The notes under the pieces: generated by a model
The model's database searches: none
Seen by the model: only the letters and a program-made list of their open reading frames with translations
What the model was told of the DNA's origin: nothing
Made by a program: the position numbers and the translations under genes
Part shown: positions 24,071-34,544 of the stretch, one piece after another
How positions within the stretch are numbered: position 1 is the first letter of the stretch
Layout of the letters: each line of letters opens with the position of its first letter
Assembly: GCA_016802295.1 (NCBI GenBank)
Contig: JAESIW010000020.1
Span: 6,356,556-6,420,555, forward strand
DNA length: 64,000 bases
Source of the DNA: Brachionus rotundiformis
Taxonomy: Eukaryota; Rotifera; Eurotatoria; Ploima; Brachionidae
Direction: 5' to 3'

Positions 24071-27000
24071 ATGTCTTTGGACAGAAGTAAGCTACAAATA
24101 CCAAGTTTAAGCCACATTAATATATTTTTAACTTGAAGAAATAAGACGCTCAGTGAGCAATGCTGACAAACTGCGTGAGCTACTTAATATCAGCAATGAC
24201 TATGAAAAATCAACCATTGATCAAATAAAATCGCGACACAATGTAAATTAATTTTTAACTTTTTTTTTAAATTATCTTTTTTATTAACAATTAAACCTAG
24301 TTCAAAGAGACACCTCAAATAGACGACTTGGTTCGCTTGATTCAGTCAGTAGAAAGTGTTAACCAACAGCTTCTAATTGAGAATAAATATTTAAAAGATG
24401 AGACCAAGGCTCTCAAAACCAGCGTTCTGAATCTTGTCAATGAGAATAATAATCTCCACAAGGAGCTTAAAAATGTCACTGTACTGGAAATTTTAAACGA
24501 AGTTCAGGCTAATCCAAACCTAAGCCAAAACCAGCCAAATCAACAAACCATTTCTGATGAAGCTCTAAAAGAAGAATTGCACCAGAGCCAGCTGCTGATT
24601 AATGAACTACAAAAAAAGTTGGAACTGGCTTTAAAAACAAAAAGTAAAAGTGGACATTTCGAGTCCAATACTTTGGAAAATTTAGAATCAGACCCGTTCA
24701 AATGCTGCTCGAAATGCAATGAAGAATTGGATAGTAAAATTCGACAACTTGACACTTTAAAATAGTAAAAATTGATCCAAAATAAAAGATAATTATTTTT
24801 AAATTTAATTTTTCAAAGTGAAATCGAGCAGCTTAATAAGTCCAAGGCTTATCTTAAGCAAAAATGTGATGAGTTTGAGACAAAAGAGAATGATTTGATC
24901 TCTCAAGTAAAACGATATGTTGACTTGGTCAAGCATATGGAATTGGAAAAGAATCAAGTACAATTTAAATTAAATTATAGACTTTTTTTATTATGAGATT
25001 TTAAGGCTTTGAGCGAAAGAGAACTTTTCAAGGAAGACAAGTTAAATACTGATAAAAAGTTTGCCTCAGTTCTAAAAGAGTACGATGACAGGCTCTTGAA
25101 AGAGAAAGAGATTATTCTGGAAAATGTGGACAACAAAATCAAGGAATTGACAGATCAGGTAATTAATTAGAAAAATAGTTATGTATAGAGTCATTTTATT
25201 ATTTAAAAATTTAGAATCAAAATTTAGAAGAAAAGGTTTTTAAACAAGAGAATTTTATTGACAAATTGACCAGAGATAAATTGTCACTTGTGTCCGAAGT
25301 TGAAAGTTACAAACAAAAGTGTAACTCGATTGATGTTGATACACATCAGGTAAAAAAAATTAAACCATCAAAAATATAAAAGGAAATAATTTATTTTTGA
25401 GATGGCTGAAAAATTGAGGAATAAGTATTTGGATGTCCTCAGAGAAAGAGATAATTTAATCAATGAGAACAAGCGAGTTCGCCATGATTATGAACAGTAT
25501 GTACAACAAAACGATCAAGTAAATATTTTTAACACTTGGTAAAATTACTTCTTTCCTTTTACCTTTGATTCGACTCATCTTCAGAATCTGTATAAAAAAG
25601 TCGGGGGTAAACCGCCGACTAGATACGAAAATAGTGAAAATATACCATTTTTTTACCATTTTTGCCAAAATATCGATCTATTGGTAAAATAATAGATTAA
25701 ATTAATACACCATTTAGTATATGAGACTGCGCGCTTTCAGAATATATACATATGAATAAGTTTATGTCTATTAGAACATGAGATTTTTAGCTCAAAGGTA
25801 ACTTTTTAGGTAAATTTTTGTTTTTTTTATCTTTGGGTCAAAATATTTTTTTTAACCCACCTTAAAAAATACAGATTAATATTTTAAAGTTGGTTTGCCG
25901 ATATTCAGATAGTGCTGTAGTTTTGCTACGCGCGAATCTTATCTCTTTGTGTAGTCATCGTTGCACTAATGGTACTTCCCAAATATGTAAATTGGCTTAC
26001 ACATTCGACTTGCCAATATTTGATTTTGATTGAGATACCTAACTGGGTAACCTGGTATTTGTTTCGAGTCCTGTTAGCTTGATGTTGTTTACTGGGCCCT
26101 GTGTTTTCATATGCATATGTGTTTCTTTGTTAGATATCAGCACAAGATCATCCGCAAAGTCCAAGTCCTCAGTCTGTTAATCCCCATTAGTGAAAACCTC
26201 TCGGACTGGTAGCTGTTTTCTTCATGATATTCAATCAAAATAAGCAAAAGTTGGAAATGCCAGCTTCCAGTCTGCCCTTGGTGTTGTAAACTTAAAAAGT
26301 TTAAATATTGAAGTATTATAGCTTTTGGTCAGTTTAGTTATTGCCTTTTTTCACAGCCGTTCAAGTCAACTTAGATTTTTTTCTAATTTTTAGATCTACT
26401 TTGGTTTAATAAAAAAATTAATTTGATATATTTGGGCTTAAGAAACTTTTGGATAATTTTCTAGTTTTGATAATGTAACATTCAATTTTTGTTTTTTCTT
26501 AATACACTAATGTTTTATGAAAAAAAAATACATGAATACTAAAATAGACATATTTAAAGCTTAAAAAAACTGAGATTTGTTATCCCCGGAATGAACCAAT
26601 TGACAATTAAATTTCTAAGTATTCCGGCTACATAGGGTGTAACATTAGACCTGATCGTTTTAGATTAACATCAAATAACTTAGAAAAATTAACCATGATA
26701 AAATGGTGTAGGGCTCGCTGGTTCTTAAAAAGAAAATTTTTCTGTATTTTTGGATTTACTTTTTTGGTTAGCCTTCAGCGTATATTTTTCTATACAGGTT
26801 CTGAAACTAGAGGAAATTCTGAACAGTTTTTAGGTTTTAGTTTTTTTAAAGACTTTTTATAGCGTATAAAAAGACTCACTTTTAGATAAAAATTTAATTT
26901 TGACATTAAATACTGAAATTAGACAAGATCCCTTTCTTCATAAATGGAGCAAAGTAAAATTTTTGATCAAATTTCAAGCGCTCAATCTTGCTCAAACATT

Positions 27001-28677
27001 TTTAGATGCGCAATCAAATTTCATCGCTAATTTTTTATTCTTTTAACATTTCAGAGCTTTATTTTCAAACTTTTGAAAAAAAGGATTGTAATTTCTAAAA
27101 ATGCAATGAAATTTAATTGCGCATCTAAAAATGTTTGAGCAAGACTGAGCGCCTGAAATTTGATCAAAAATTTTACTTTGCTATAAATGGTTCTTTTCCT
27201 CCAAATTGTATTACCATACATTTCGAAAAGTTTAAATTAGTTGACCATTGATGAGTCTAATTAACTAATATTTCCAAAACGAACCTGCTATATTAAGCTT
27301 TCCGAATTGGTCTTTGACCATCAATGATTTACAAGATATTTACAAAATTATCTATAATTATTTTTTAAGAAATTTATTTTAAAAAAATTTACTATTTGTT
27401 TAATCAACACTAGAAAGCCCTAGAAAGCCCGGCTGATTAATTACAAATATTTTAAATTAAAATATCAAAAGAAATAGAAAAAATTTATTTAAAATATGAT
27501 TTAGAATTTTAAGTAATACAAAATGAATTTAAGTTTCTTTGAGTAACTTTTGATAACTTTGTTTCTTTGAGATTATATTCAAGTTTATTTTTTTTTAAAG
27601 AGGGGTTTTAAAAACCCCTCGGGCTTTCTAGTGTTAATAAAAAGTCCTAAAATTGACCTAGTATTAGCGCAAAGTATTCTTTATGCTTCAAATATACCAA
27701 TATCTTCTTGATGTGTCCACTTGGAATCCCTTAGTAATTATTTATATCTAAAAGGATAAATTTTGTTTGAGAAATGAAATAAACACGACTAGGAATCGTT
27801 TGCTTGAGGTTGAGAAGGATCTGATCTCTAGCAAAGATCAATGCATCCAATTAACCGAGCAAATTACCAAATTGGAAGCGGACATTATCTCATTAAAACA
27901 TTCAAAAGAAACCGTAGAAAACTCCAGAGATTCAAATTTAAAAAAATTGACCGAGAAATATGAAGAGCGAGAATCTCAGCTTGTCATGGCAATAGAAGCT
28001 CTTCAAGCAAGATACTGTAAATAATTTTCATAATTTTAAATTTAATTTATCATTTGATAACCTTTATTTGAGGCGTCACTGTCAAAGAGCTTGAAGAGCT
28101 AGTGGAATCACAGAAAAAATTGATTAATAATTTGCGTCGTGAGCTAAAAACTTCCAGTGAACAATTGGAACTTTTGGCAATAAAATACAAAAATGATGTT
28201 GAGTCGATGAGTAACGAGAACAATGAGTTGAACATTAGGCTATCTAAGTGCGGGACAAGAGTTACCGAATTTGAGGAACAAAACACCAAACACACTGAAT
28301 TACAAGATCGCATGAAAGAGAGATTAAAGGACTTGAGCATCAAATGCCAATCTCAACTTGACGAGGTAAATTTTTGGAAATTATGCTTACTGAATAGTCT
28401 GAATTTTTGGAATTTTAAGTTGGAAAAAAGTAAAGCAAATGAAACTTTAATGAGGACAACAAATCTTCAACTAATGCAGGAAGTTAGTGCGTTAAAAGAG
28501 CAGCTAAAACTTTTGACCATTCCGACAAGAAATATGAGTGCACCAAAGCGTTACACACAAGCTGAACATTCGTACAATAGTTTGAATAACATGATAAATA
28601 CAACCAGTCGGATTGATGTCGGAACTTTGAATACTGTCAGATCAGCTATCGAAAATAGCATCTATTCAATCAAATAA
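24071..28677 (+). CDS. SDCCAG8: SDCCAG8-like centrosomal coiled-coil protein, ten exons
   Basis: My model is 24071-24086, 24139-24242, 24301-24764, 24819-24957, 25006-25158, 25215-25349, 25402-25518, 27755-28016, 28073-28365, 28420-28677. All junctions are GT-AG with matching phase, giving 646 residues (vertebrate SDCCAG8 is about 713). Nearly all is coiled coil. Matches to remembered SDCCAG8 are D-D-L-V-R-L-I-Q-S-V with the following V-N-E-N-N-N-L-H-K-E-L-K, the small Cys pair C-C-S-K-C-N-E, and the C-terminal heptads ending in H-T-E-L-Q-D-R-M-K-E-R-L-K-D-L. SDCCAG8 sits at centrosomes and the ciliary base and is linked to ciliopathy. Nine introns: eight are 48-58 nt, one is 2236 nt and full of transposon debris. 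The 16-nt coding part of exon 1 is the least certain element. Confidence 0.75.
25870..26330 (-). mobile_element. RTE-like reverse transcriptase relic in SDCCAG8 intron 7
   Basis: On the minus strand the catalytic box reads L-D-F-A-D-D-L-V-L-I-S-N, with F-A-D-D encoded at 26157-26146. It is followed by V-N-N-I-K-L-T-G-L-E-T-N-T, then in shifted frames V-S-Q-F-T-Y-L-G-S-T-I-S-A. These are palm-domain and 'thumb' signatures of RTE/L1-like elements. It is broken by frameshifts and antisense to the host gene. Confidence 0.65.
26938..27190. repeat. Foldback element in SDCCAG8 intron 7
   Basis: The left arm 26938-27030 and right arm 27101-27190 are reverse complements at high identity. Shared blocks include GCAAAGTAAAATTTTTGATC, TTGCTCAAACATTTTTAGAT and GCGCAAT. 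The loop of about 70 bp is non-coding. The arms begin near CATAAATGG/CCATTTATAG. Probably a foldback MITE. Confidence 0.7.
27408..27633. mobile_element. Non-autonomous piggyBac-like MITE
   Basis: The ends are CACTAGAAAGCCC (27408 onward) and GGGCTTTCTAGTG (ending 27633), a 13-bp perfect inverted repeat. TTAA follows on the right (27634-27637); the left flank is TCAA, one base off. Just inside the right end lies the palindrome AGGGGTTTTAAAAACCCCT. The element is 226 bp and lacks coding sequence. It sits in SDCCAG8 intron 7. Confidence 0.75.
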
Positions 28678-28744
28678 TGAAAATAATTTATCAATAATAT
28701 TATTTTTTTTTTTTTAATTTTAAATAAGATTATAAAAAATAAAA

Positions 28745-28885
28745 TCATGTCTGTTGAACAAAATGAAAATGAGCAAAATTTTTACTTTTTCAAATTTTTG
28801 CTATGGTCCAACAATGGTTATAGCTAATGGCGCTGAAGCTATTACAAACGGTGTCAAGGAAACATTTCCTAATTTGTTAGACACT
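28745..28885 (+). mobile_element. MULE-type transposase fragment
   Basis: With one frameshift the sequence reads E-Q-N-F-Y-F-F-K-F, then C-Y-G-P-T-M-V-I-A-N-G-A-E-A-I-T-N-G-V-K. The A-[DN]-G-A-E-A-I-T-N-G block is characteristic of Mutator-like (MULE) transposases, where the position here occupied by N is normally a catalytic Asp. A short relic only. Confidence 0.45.
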
Positions 28886-28904
28886 TTTGATAATTTTATT
28901 TTAT

Positions 28905-29190
28905 TTTTATTTTACCTCAGCTGGTTATAGAAGGAACAAAATCAGCGAACAGAAAATTCCAATAGACCCATATCCAAATTTTTTAGGTACTAAACTAGAC
29001 CCCAAATTAAGCTATAAACTCCACTTAAAAGACATAAATAAAAGAATAGCCACCAAAATTAACACCTTAAACTAGATCAAACGACTTAAACTAAAAAACA
29101 ATACAAAATTAAACTTATTATTTTCAAATCAATGATTCGATCAATATTCGGCTACAGCTTCATCATTTATTAAGAAGCCTCTTCAAGTTC
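28905..29190 (+). mobile_element. Jockey-like LINE reverse transcriptase fragment
   Basis: One frame reads I-D-P-Y-P-N-F-L-G-T-K-L-D-P-K-L-S-Y-K, then D-I-N-K-R-I-A-T-K-I-N-T-L-N and a stop. The reading continues as I-K-R-L-K-L-K-N-N-T-K-L-N-L-L and I-R-S-I-F-G-Y. This is the region following the reverse-transcriptase palm in Jockey-type LINEs. A truncated copy. Confidence 0.6.
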
Positions 29191-29235
29191 AAATTTTTTT
29201 TTAATTAGAGAATTTACAAGATAATCGCGACTATT

Positions 29236-29750
29236 TTAACTTTTTTTACTTTTTTTATTTTCAATTTTTATTTGTCGATTATATATTTTATTCTCTATCA
29301 TTTTCCTTGCTTCTTTTAATGAATCATTCACACACATTGAGACAAAACCATTACTTCTAGGTGGTCTGTACATGCATCCCACCAACAAACTTTCTGCACC
29401 ACTTCTCACTCCACACATATCTGTTCAACACCATCTGCACATAGAACTCTACATGTCACTTCCATCGAACACAGATCATATCTCACATATATACAAACTC
29501 CACCTCCACGACCAATTCTGTCTCTTCGGTATAAAGTATATCCAGATATACACGCCATCGAATACTCAGAAAACCAGGTCTCAGATACACATACAATATG
29601 AGGCCTATCCAATTTATCCAGCCGAACAACAAGCTCCGTAAGTTTGTTGTTGAGTGAAGTGGCATTTGTATAAAAACAAGTGAGAAAAGGTTCACGAAAG
29701 CTTATCCTACAATTCAATAAAGGCGACCCAAGAATTTCATTATCTTTCAT
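29236..29750 (-). mobile_element. LINE apurinic-type endonuclease domain, frameshifted
   Basis: Reading down from 29750: C-F-Y-T-N-A-T-S-L-N-N-K, H-I-V-C-V-S-E-T-W-F-S, G-Y-T-L-Y-R-R-D-R, G-G-G-V-C-I-Y-V. After a one-base shift near 29413-29420 it continues L-V-G-C-M-Y-R-P-P-R-S-N. These are the N-terminal motifs of the exonuclease/endonuclease/phosphatase domain of Jockey/CR1 LINEs, including the E-T-W catalytic Glu and the Y-R-P-P block. The reverse transcriptase that should follow is missing. Confidence 0.75.
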
Positions 29751-30015
29751 TATCCTGATTAAAATCTTGATTTAAATTGATATTATTAAAATTATTTTTT
29801 TAATAAATCTTACCCCAATCTAGAGCCCAAATTAAATTTAAAAAAAAATCATGAATCATGAAACATGGAATATGGAAATGGGCTATGCATTACCAAGATC
29901 ATGCAGTACTGAATATTTATTAACTTTTCCTTGAAGTAATTGAATTATTAAGCCTTTTAATGAGCCAGTAGTTGAGCACGTATTAGCTTATATAATAAAA
30001 ATTAATCAACAAAGC
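29751..30015. other. Intergenic spacer between transposon fragments
   Basis: No recognisable coding or repeat structure. A/T-rich sequence between the LINE endonuclease relic and the integrase-type fragment. Confidence 0.35.
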
Positions 30016-30300
30016 ATGACTTACCTGTTGGGAACAAAACATGGAATAATCAAAGGTATGCTGTCTAGAAACATGTTTCATATCTATAAGCAAGAGCTTC
30101 TTAAGCCCGAGTCTTTGGATTCAATAAATGAAAAAAGTTTGCGTGAAATAAACGCTCTATATTCCGTTACCGGTAGTCAAAGATTCCTAAAGTGTAATTG
30201 CACAGGAAAATGTGAAAAAAATTGTAAATGTAAACAAAATGGAGTATTTTGTAATTAAAGATGTCACAAAGGTGGTGTTAATGTTCAATGTAAAAGACAA
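30016..30300 (+). pseudogene. C-terminal fragment of an integrase-type (KRBA2/Ginger-like) transposase with CXC tail
   Basis: About 80 codons open, starting near Y-L-L-G-T-K-H-G-I-I-K-G-M-L-S-R-N and ending in a Cys-rich C-N-C-T-G-K-C-E-K-N-C-K-C-K-Q-N-G-V-F-C-N. A stop interrupts the tail, which then continues in frame as R-C-H-K-G-G. This CXC-type tail follows the integrase core in KRBA2/Ginger-like transposon proteins as I remember them. The catalytic core itself is not present upstream, so this is a truncated relic. Confidence 0.5.
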
Positions 30301-30547
30301 CTTAATAAATAAAAAATATGAAATTAAAATGATTTAAATTTTGTAATTGATTGTTTTGTTTTTAATTATTTTTTTACATAATATTGCTATAACTTAGACT
30401 AAATTAATAATTTACGAAAATTAACTCTGTTAATTTTAGAAGAGAAAGTTTCTCATTTAGTTAATTTTAAAAAAGAGTATTATTTTTTACACTAATTCTT
30501 ATTTGATTAGACTAAACAATTTATTTTGCCTATTCAATGTGACATAT

Positions 30548-31290
30548 AATAATAATAATAATAATATAAGTTACAACAAGCTAGCAAGCTAGACTTGCGA
30601 AGATGAGAAACAGTAGGATTCCATCTATGGTAACTGTGGTTTGTACATTATGTTCAGAGCACAGTCACTACCAGCTCTGCCTACATCACTCTGAAGATTG
30701 AATATTCCTTAGATCACCATTCCCTTTGAATCGATTTTCCAGAGTCTCAGGAATTCCTACAGGTTTCTCCTTTTGTCTGTACTTATCTAGTCTTTTCTTG
30801 AATTGGTTCACGGATGTGGATTGTACGATCTCTTGGGGTAAGGCATTCCATGGCATAGTCACTCTATAAGTGAAAAAGTGCTCTCTCAGTTGGCTGTTGG
30901 CTGGGACTGGTCGGACAAAGCTGTGCTGGTTGGAACTTCTTCTTGTTCTACCGTTGACTTTAATAGACGGAGCTATGTGCCAGTTTACAATGTTGGTGCC
31001 TGTGTAACATTTATAGAATTGAATAAGATCACCTCTCGTCCTCCTGTCCTCCAGGGAGGTCAGATTTAGTTTCACCAGTCTCTCTCGGTAGTCCAGGTTT
31101 TTAAACTGTTTGACCAGTTTGGTAGCTCTCCTTTGGACATTCTCTATGGAGGTGATGTCTCTCCTTAGATGTGGTGACCATGCCACAACGGCGTATTCTA
31201 GATTTGGGCGGACAAAGGTGGTGTAGAGGGTTCTGAAGATGGTCGGTGTCCAGCATTTGAATGTCTTTCTAAGGATACTTAGTGCATATC
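30548..31290 (-). mobile_element. CR1-like LINE 3' end with (ATT)n tail
   Basis: The minus strand gives a clean reverse-transcriptase C-terminus: R-T-L-Y-T-T-F-V-R-P-N-L-E-Y-A-V-V-A-W-S-P-H near 31260-31170, then L-T-S-L-E-D-R-R-T-R-G-D-L-I-Q-F-Y-K, W-N-A-L-P-Q-E-I-V, and the stop at 30686. About 120 bp of 3' UTR follow, ending in an (ATT)n run at 30548-30570, a typical 3' tail of CR1-type LINEs. The copy is 5'-truncated but its frame is intact over 166 codons, so it is younger than the relics at 190-840 and 3500-3965. Confidence 0.8.
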
Positions 31291-32036
31291 AGTCTGAAAT
31301 ATTTTAAAAGTTAAGTGCCCGTGACTAAAGATTTCTTTTTTGACATTGGTTTTTACACAATCAAATATTAAATATTAGTATTGTATCTAAAAAGACGAGA
31401 AAAAAATTTAAACTCAACTGAAAACGAATTTCGCTTAATATTTTCTTAGTTGTATAAATACAATTAGACAATTCGTAAAAAATACTTCAGGTCTCTGAGA
31501 GTCCAAAACCTACCTCATCAAACCTTTTTTCTAAATCAATTTTAATATTAAAGAGACTATAGAATTGTCAATATATTGAGATAAAGAGAAATAAAGAGAA
31601 TTTGAAGGATAAATAAATTTTTTCTATTGTAATTTTTAGTATAATATCTAAGGAGTTGCAATTTGTAAAACAAGATATATCAATGTTTAATGATATTTTT
31701 TTACAGAAAAAAAGAGTATTAATTTATAAAAATAGATTAAAATAAGTAGATATTCTTAAATAATCTAAATAATCCTCTTTTAAAAAGAAATCATGTTCTG
31801 GTAAATGAATATTTAGGTAATATTTTTTAAAGAATTTATTTTCTTAGCCAAAAATTAGTTTTAAAACTTGTGTCAAATTATTCAAGTTTATTATTTTATT
31901 TTAGTAAATTGATACAAAATCAAAATTATTAAAAAAATTTAAATTTATGAATACAAAAAATTCTCATTAAAAATAATTTTATAAATTAACAAAAACTCTT
32001 AACTAACTTACTGTATTTAACTAATCATTAAAAGTT
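31291..32036. other. Intergenic downstream of TBP, nothing recognised
   Basis: A/T-rich. It should hold the TBP 3' UTR near 32036. No exon, RNA or repeat was recognised. Confidence 0.4.
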
Positions 32037-32742
32037 CTATTTTTCCACAGATTTTTTAAATGATCTGAGAATAGGATACAAGTTATTGAAAGCTTCGTAT
32101 ATTTCTTCACGAGTCTTTGCGCCAGTAATGACCACTTTACCAGAAACAAAGACCAACAAAACCACTTTGGGCTGAAGCATACGATAAATGAGTCCAGGAA
32201 ATATCTCAGGTTCATAGCTACAAAATCGTGTATGGTAAGTGTGCAGGCTTTCAAGACGAACAATGAATTGTATGTCCGCGCAGCCCACTATGTTCTGTAT
32301 TTTGAAGTCCATAAATTTGGCCGGAAAGCCTAATTTTTGAATAATTCTTGCGTATTTTCTTGCCGCTAGTTTGGACTCCGTTTCGCTTTTGGCGCCAGTA
32401 CAAACCATTTTACCAGAAGAAAAAATTAGTGCTGTAGTACGTGGAACTCGAATTCGCATAATCAACGCAGCAAAACGCTTCGGGTTGTACTCAGAGTTTC
32501 TGGCCTTAAGTGCTATTTTTTTCAGATCCAATTTACACCCAACACTAATGGTGCTTACTATGTTCCTAAAAAAACCGATAACTTTTTTTTTAATGTTAAT
32601 TTATCTATACTGACTGAATTGTGGGAACAATGGTTGTTGAGGGCTCATTCAGATTCGAACCTGGTCCTGAGAGAAAATTTGATCCTAAGCTTGTCGGCAT
32701 ACCTGATGATAAAACCGATGGTGGTGGCAATAAAGTGTTCAT
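32037..32742 (-). CDS. TBP: TATA-box-binding protein, two exons
   Basis: Exon 1 (32742-32615) and exon 2 (32565-32037) join across a 49-nt intron in phase 2, restoring T-I-Q-N-I-V-S-T-I at the start of the core. The protein is 218 residues: a short, Ser/Pro/Asn-containing N-terminus of about 42 residues and the saddle-shaped core of two repeats. The DNA-kinking Phe pairs are all present (K-R-F-A-A-L-I and L-I-F-S-S-G-K in repeat 1; I-F-P-G-L-I-Y and L-V-F-V-S-G-K in repeat 2). TBP binds promoters for RNA polymerases I, II and III. The N-terminus is much shorter than in vertebrates and has no poly-Gln run. The gene is divergent from the phosphatase gene starting at 32850. Confidence 0.95.
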
Positions 32743-32849
32743 CTTAGCTTAATCTCAAATTTTAAAATAAATGAAAAAATTTTGAAAAAATTAATTTTAT
32801 TTATATTTAAAAATTAAAAAAAAAAAGAAATTTAATTTGTCTTTAAATT
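32743..32849. promoter_or_regulatory. Compact divergent promoter region of TBP and a PHOSPHO-type phosphatase
   Basis: Only 107 bp separate the two start codons, which face away from each other. Any core promoter elements and both 5' UTRs must lie here or overlap the genes. The sequence is almost pure A/T with A-tracts; I cannot point to a specific binding site. Confidence 0.5.
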
Positions 32850-33614
32850 ATGAATACTAAATTGGCAGTGTTTGATTTTGATAATACGATTATAGATGTG
32901 AACAGTGATACATTTGTTGATCAAGTTCTTCTCAGATTGAAAGATGAACCTAATAAAAAGTACTTTGACTATCCATTGGAGATCGAACAGCTTACCAAAA
33001 CTCATAATTGGACACATCGCATGAATGGTGTATTCTCCTATATGAATTTAAACTTTTCAATTCGACCACAAGACATTATCAATTGTATGCATGAGATTAC
33101 CATTGCAGATTCAATGAAACAATTGCTGGAAAAAATGTACGCTGACGGATTCAATTTGGTCATTATTTCTGACGCCAATTCAATCTTTATTCAAGAAATC
33201 CTCCAAAAAAATAATTTAAGTCACATTTTTTCAAAAATTTATACAAATCAAGCAAAATTTTGTCCCACCACGGGTTGTCTTATGGTACAGCCTTTTAATG
33301 AAAGCTTCTATCCGAATAAAGAGCTGTTTAATTGTCCAACACAAGTGTGCTCGACCAATATTTGTAAAGGCGAAGTATTGAGCCGGTTTTTGGCAGAAAG
33401 TCAGCTGTCAAATGAAACTCTGATAGTTTATGTGGGTGATGGTAGAAACGATTATTGTCCAGGTCTTTACTTAAGAGAGAATGATTTTTATTTTGTTCGC
33501 GAAAACTACTCTTTGTCCAAACTACTGGACAGAAGAAAAAGTCTTGGTGATAGAATCAAAGCAAAAATCATCAAATGGCATACAGCAAAAGATATTTTAG
33601 CAAATTTTGCTTAA
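32850..33614 (+). CDS. PHOSPHO1/2-type HAD phosphatase
   Basis: 254 residues, single exon. HAD motif I is V-F-D-F-D-N-T-I with nucleophile Asp9 and acid/base Asp11, followed by D-V-N-S-D-T as in PHOSPHO family members. Motif II Ser lies in I-I-S-D-A-N-S near residue 110, and the late motif G-D-G-R-N-D is near residue 196. A conserved Cys cluster C-P-T-Q-V-C-S-T-N-I-C-K precedes it, matching the C-x2-C-type cluster of PHOSPHO2. Known family members hydrolyse phosphocholine/phosphoethanolamine (PHOSPHO1) or pyridoxal phosphate (PHOSPHO2); substrate here is not determined. A paralogue lies 2.5 kb downstream at 36111-36920. Confidence 0.88.
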   Translation: MNTKLAVFDFDNTIIDVNSDTFVDQVLLRLKDEPNKKYFDYPLEIEQLTKTHNWTHRMNGVFSYMNLNFSIRPQDIINCMHEITIADSMKQLLEKMYADGFNLVIISDANSIFIQEILQKNNLSHIFSKIYTNQAKFCPTTGCLMVQPFNESFYPNKELFNCPTQVCSTNICKGEVLSRFLAESQLSNETLIVYVGDGRNDYCPGLYLRENDFYFVRENYSLSKLLDRRKSLGDRIKAKIIKWHTAKDILANFA

Positions 33615-33664
33615 TTTCAATCAATTTACTAAATAATTTAAAATTTTGATTTTATCAATTTGAT

Positions 33665-34046
33665 AATTAATAGAATAGGAATCTTTTTGCAGCTTTTTGA
33701 TGATATTGAATATATAAGTTATATAAAAGCATCAAAAATTCAGAACTTTACCTAAACCTCTTTTTTAATCTTTTTTTCCAAATTAAATATATTTTTTAAA
33801 TTTAAGATATTCAAATACCTATTAAATTAAAAGATAATTTTATATCAAACAGAAAGCTTTAAGCAATATCAGCATGTTCCTCAATTTAATAAAGTTGATT
33901 ATTTTTGAAGTATATCATATAACATGATATAACATAATATTAAATTGGTTTTAATTTAATCACTTCTTTATCTTTAATTAAATTTTATAAAGATTAAGTG
34001 CATATATATTTTCGAACAGTTTCATAAGGCGCAATCGGCTAATTTT
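33665..34046. repeat. First unit of a degenerate tandem duplication ending in a truncated tRNA-Asn copy
   Basis: Blocks such as AGAATAGGAATCTTT, AGCTTTTTGAT, AAGTATATCAT and ATATATTTTCGAACAGTTT recur in the same order in 34053-35052. The unit ends at 34020-34041 with GGCGCAATCGGCTA, the D-arm of the tRNA-Asn gene, after which tRNA similarity stops. So this is an old tandem copy whose tRNA has been lost except for the 5' part. Confidence 0.6.
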
Positions 34047-34544
34047 TATCAATTAAAAGAATAGGAATCTTTTGTAGCTTTTTGATAGAGTTTATTTTAA
34101 TTAACTCAAACTTGCAAAATTATAATATTATTAAAATTTTTATATATTTAAAATAAATTTTTTTGATTTAAGAAATTTTAAATATCTATTAAAATAAAAA
34201 GATAATATCAATTTAAACAACTCCTAGAAATATTTGGCAAATTGGCTAATAAATAGCTTAGACATTAGTAATTAATTCTTTCGAAAATTTTAAAATTTTG
34301 TTTTAAATTCATCTCGTGAAATTATTTTTTCTACCTGAAATAAATCAATATCAACATGATCATCGAATTTATAGGTTTATTTTAAAAGTATATCATGTAA
34401 CATGGAAAGTTAAATGACAGTACCATTAAAAGTTTGGACTATTCTTTTGATTTAAAAAAAACATTTTAGTTCAAGGCTTTATAAAATATCTTTTAAAAAA
34501 TTGGTTTTAATTTTTAAATTTTTTTATCTTAAATTTAAATTTTA

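Noticed and set aside
28102..28677. A single uninterrupted 191-codon exon
   Set aside because: The frame is open only because intron 9 (28366-28419) is 54 nt and stop-free; flanking GT-AG sites and coiled-coil continuity favour splicing.
29372..29641. 89-codon plus-strand frame
   Set aside because: Antisense shadow of the LINE endonuclease domain.
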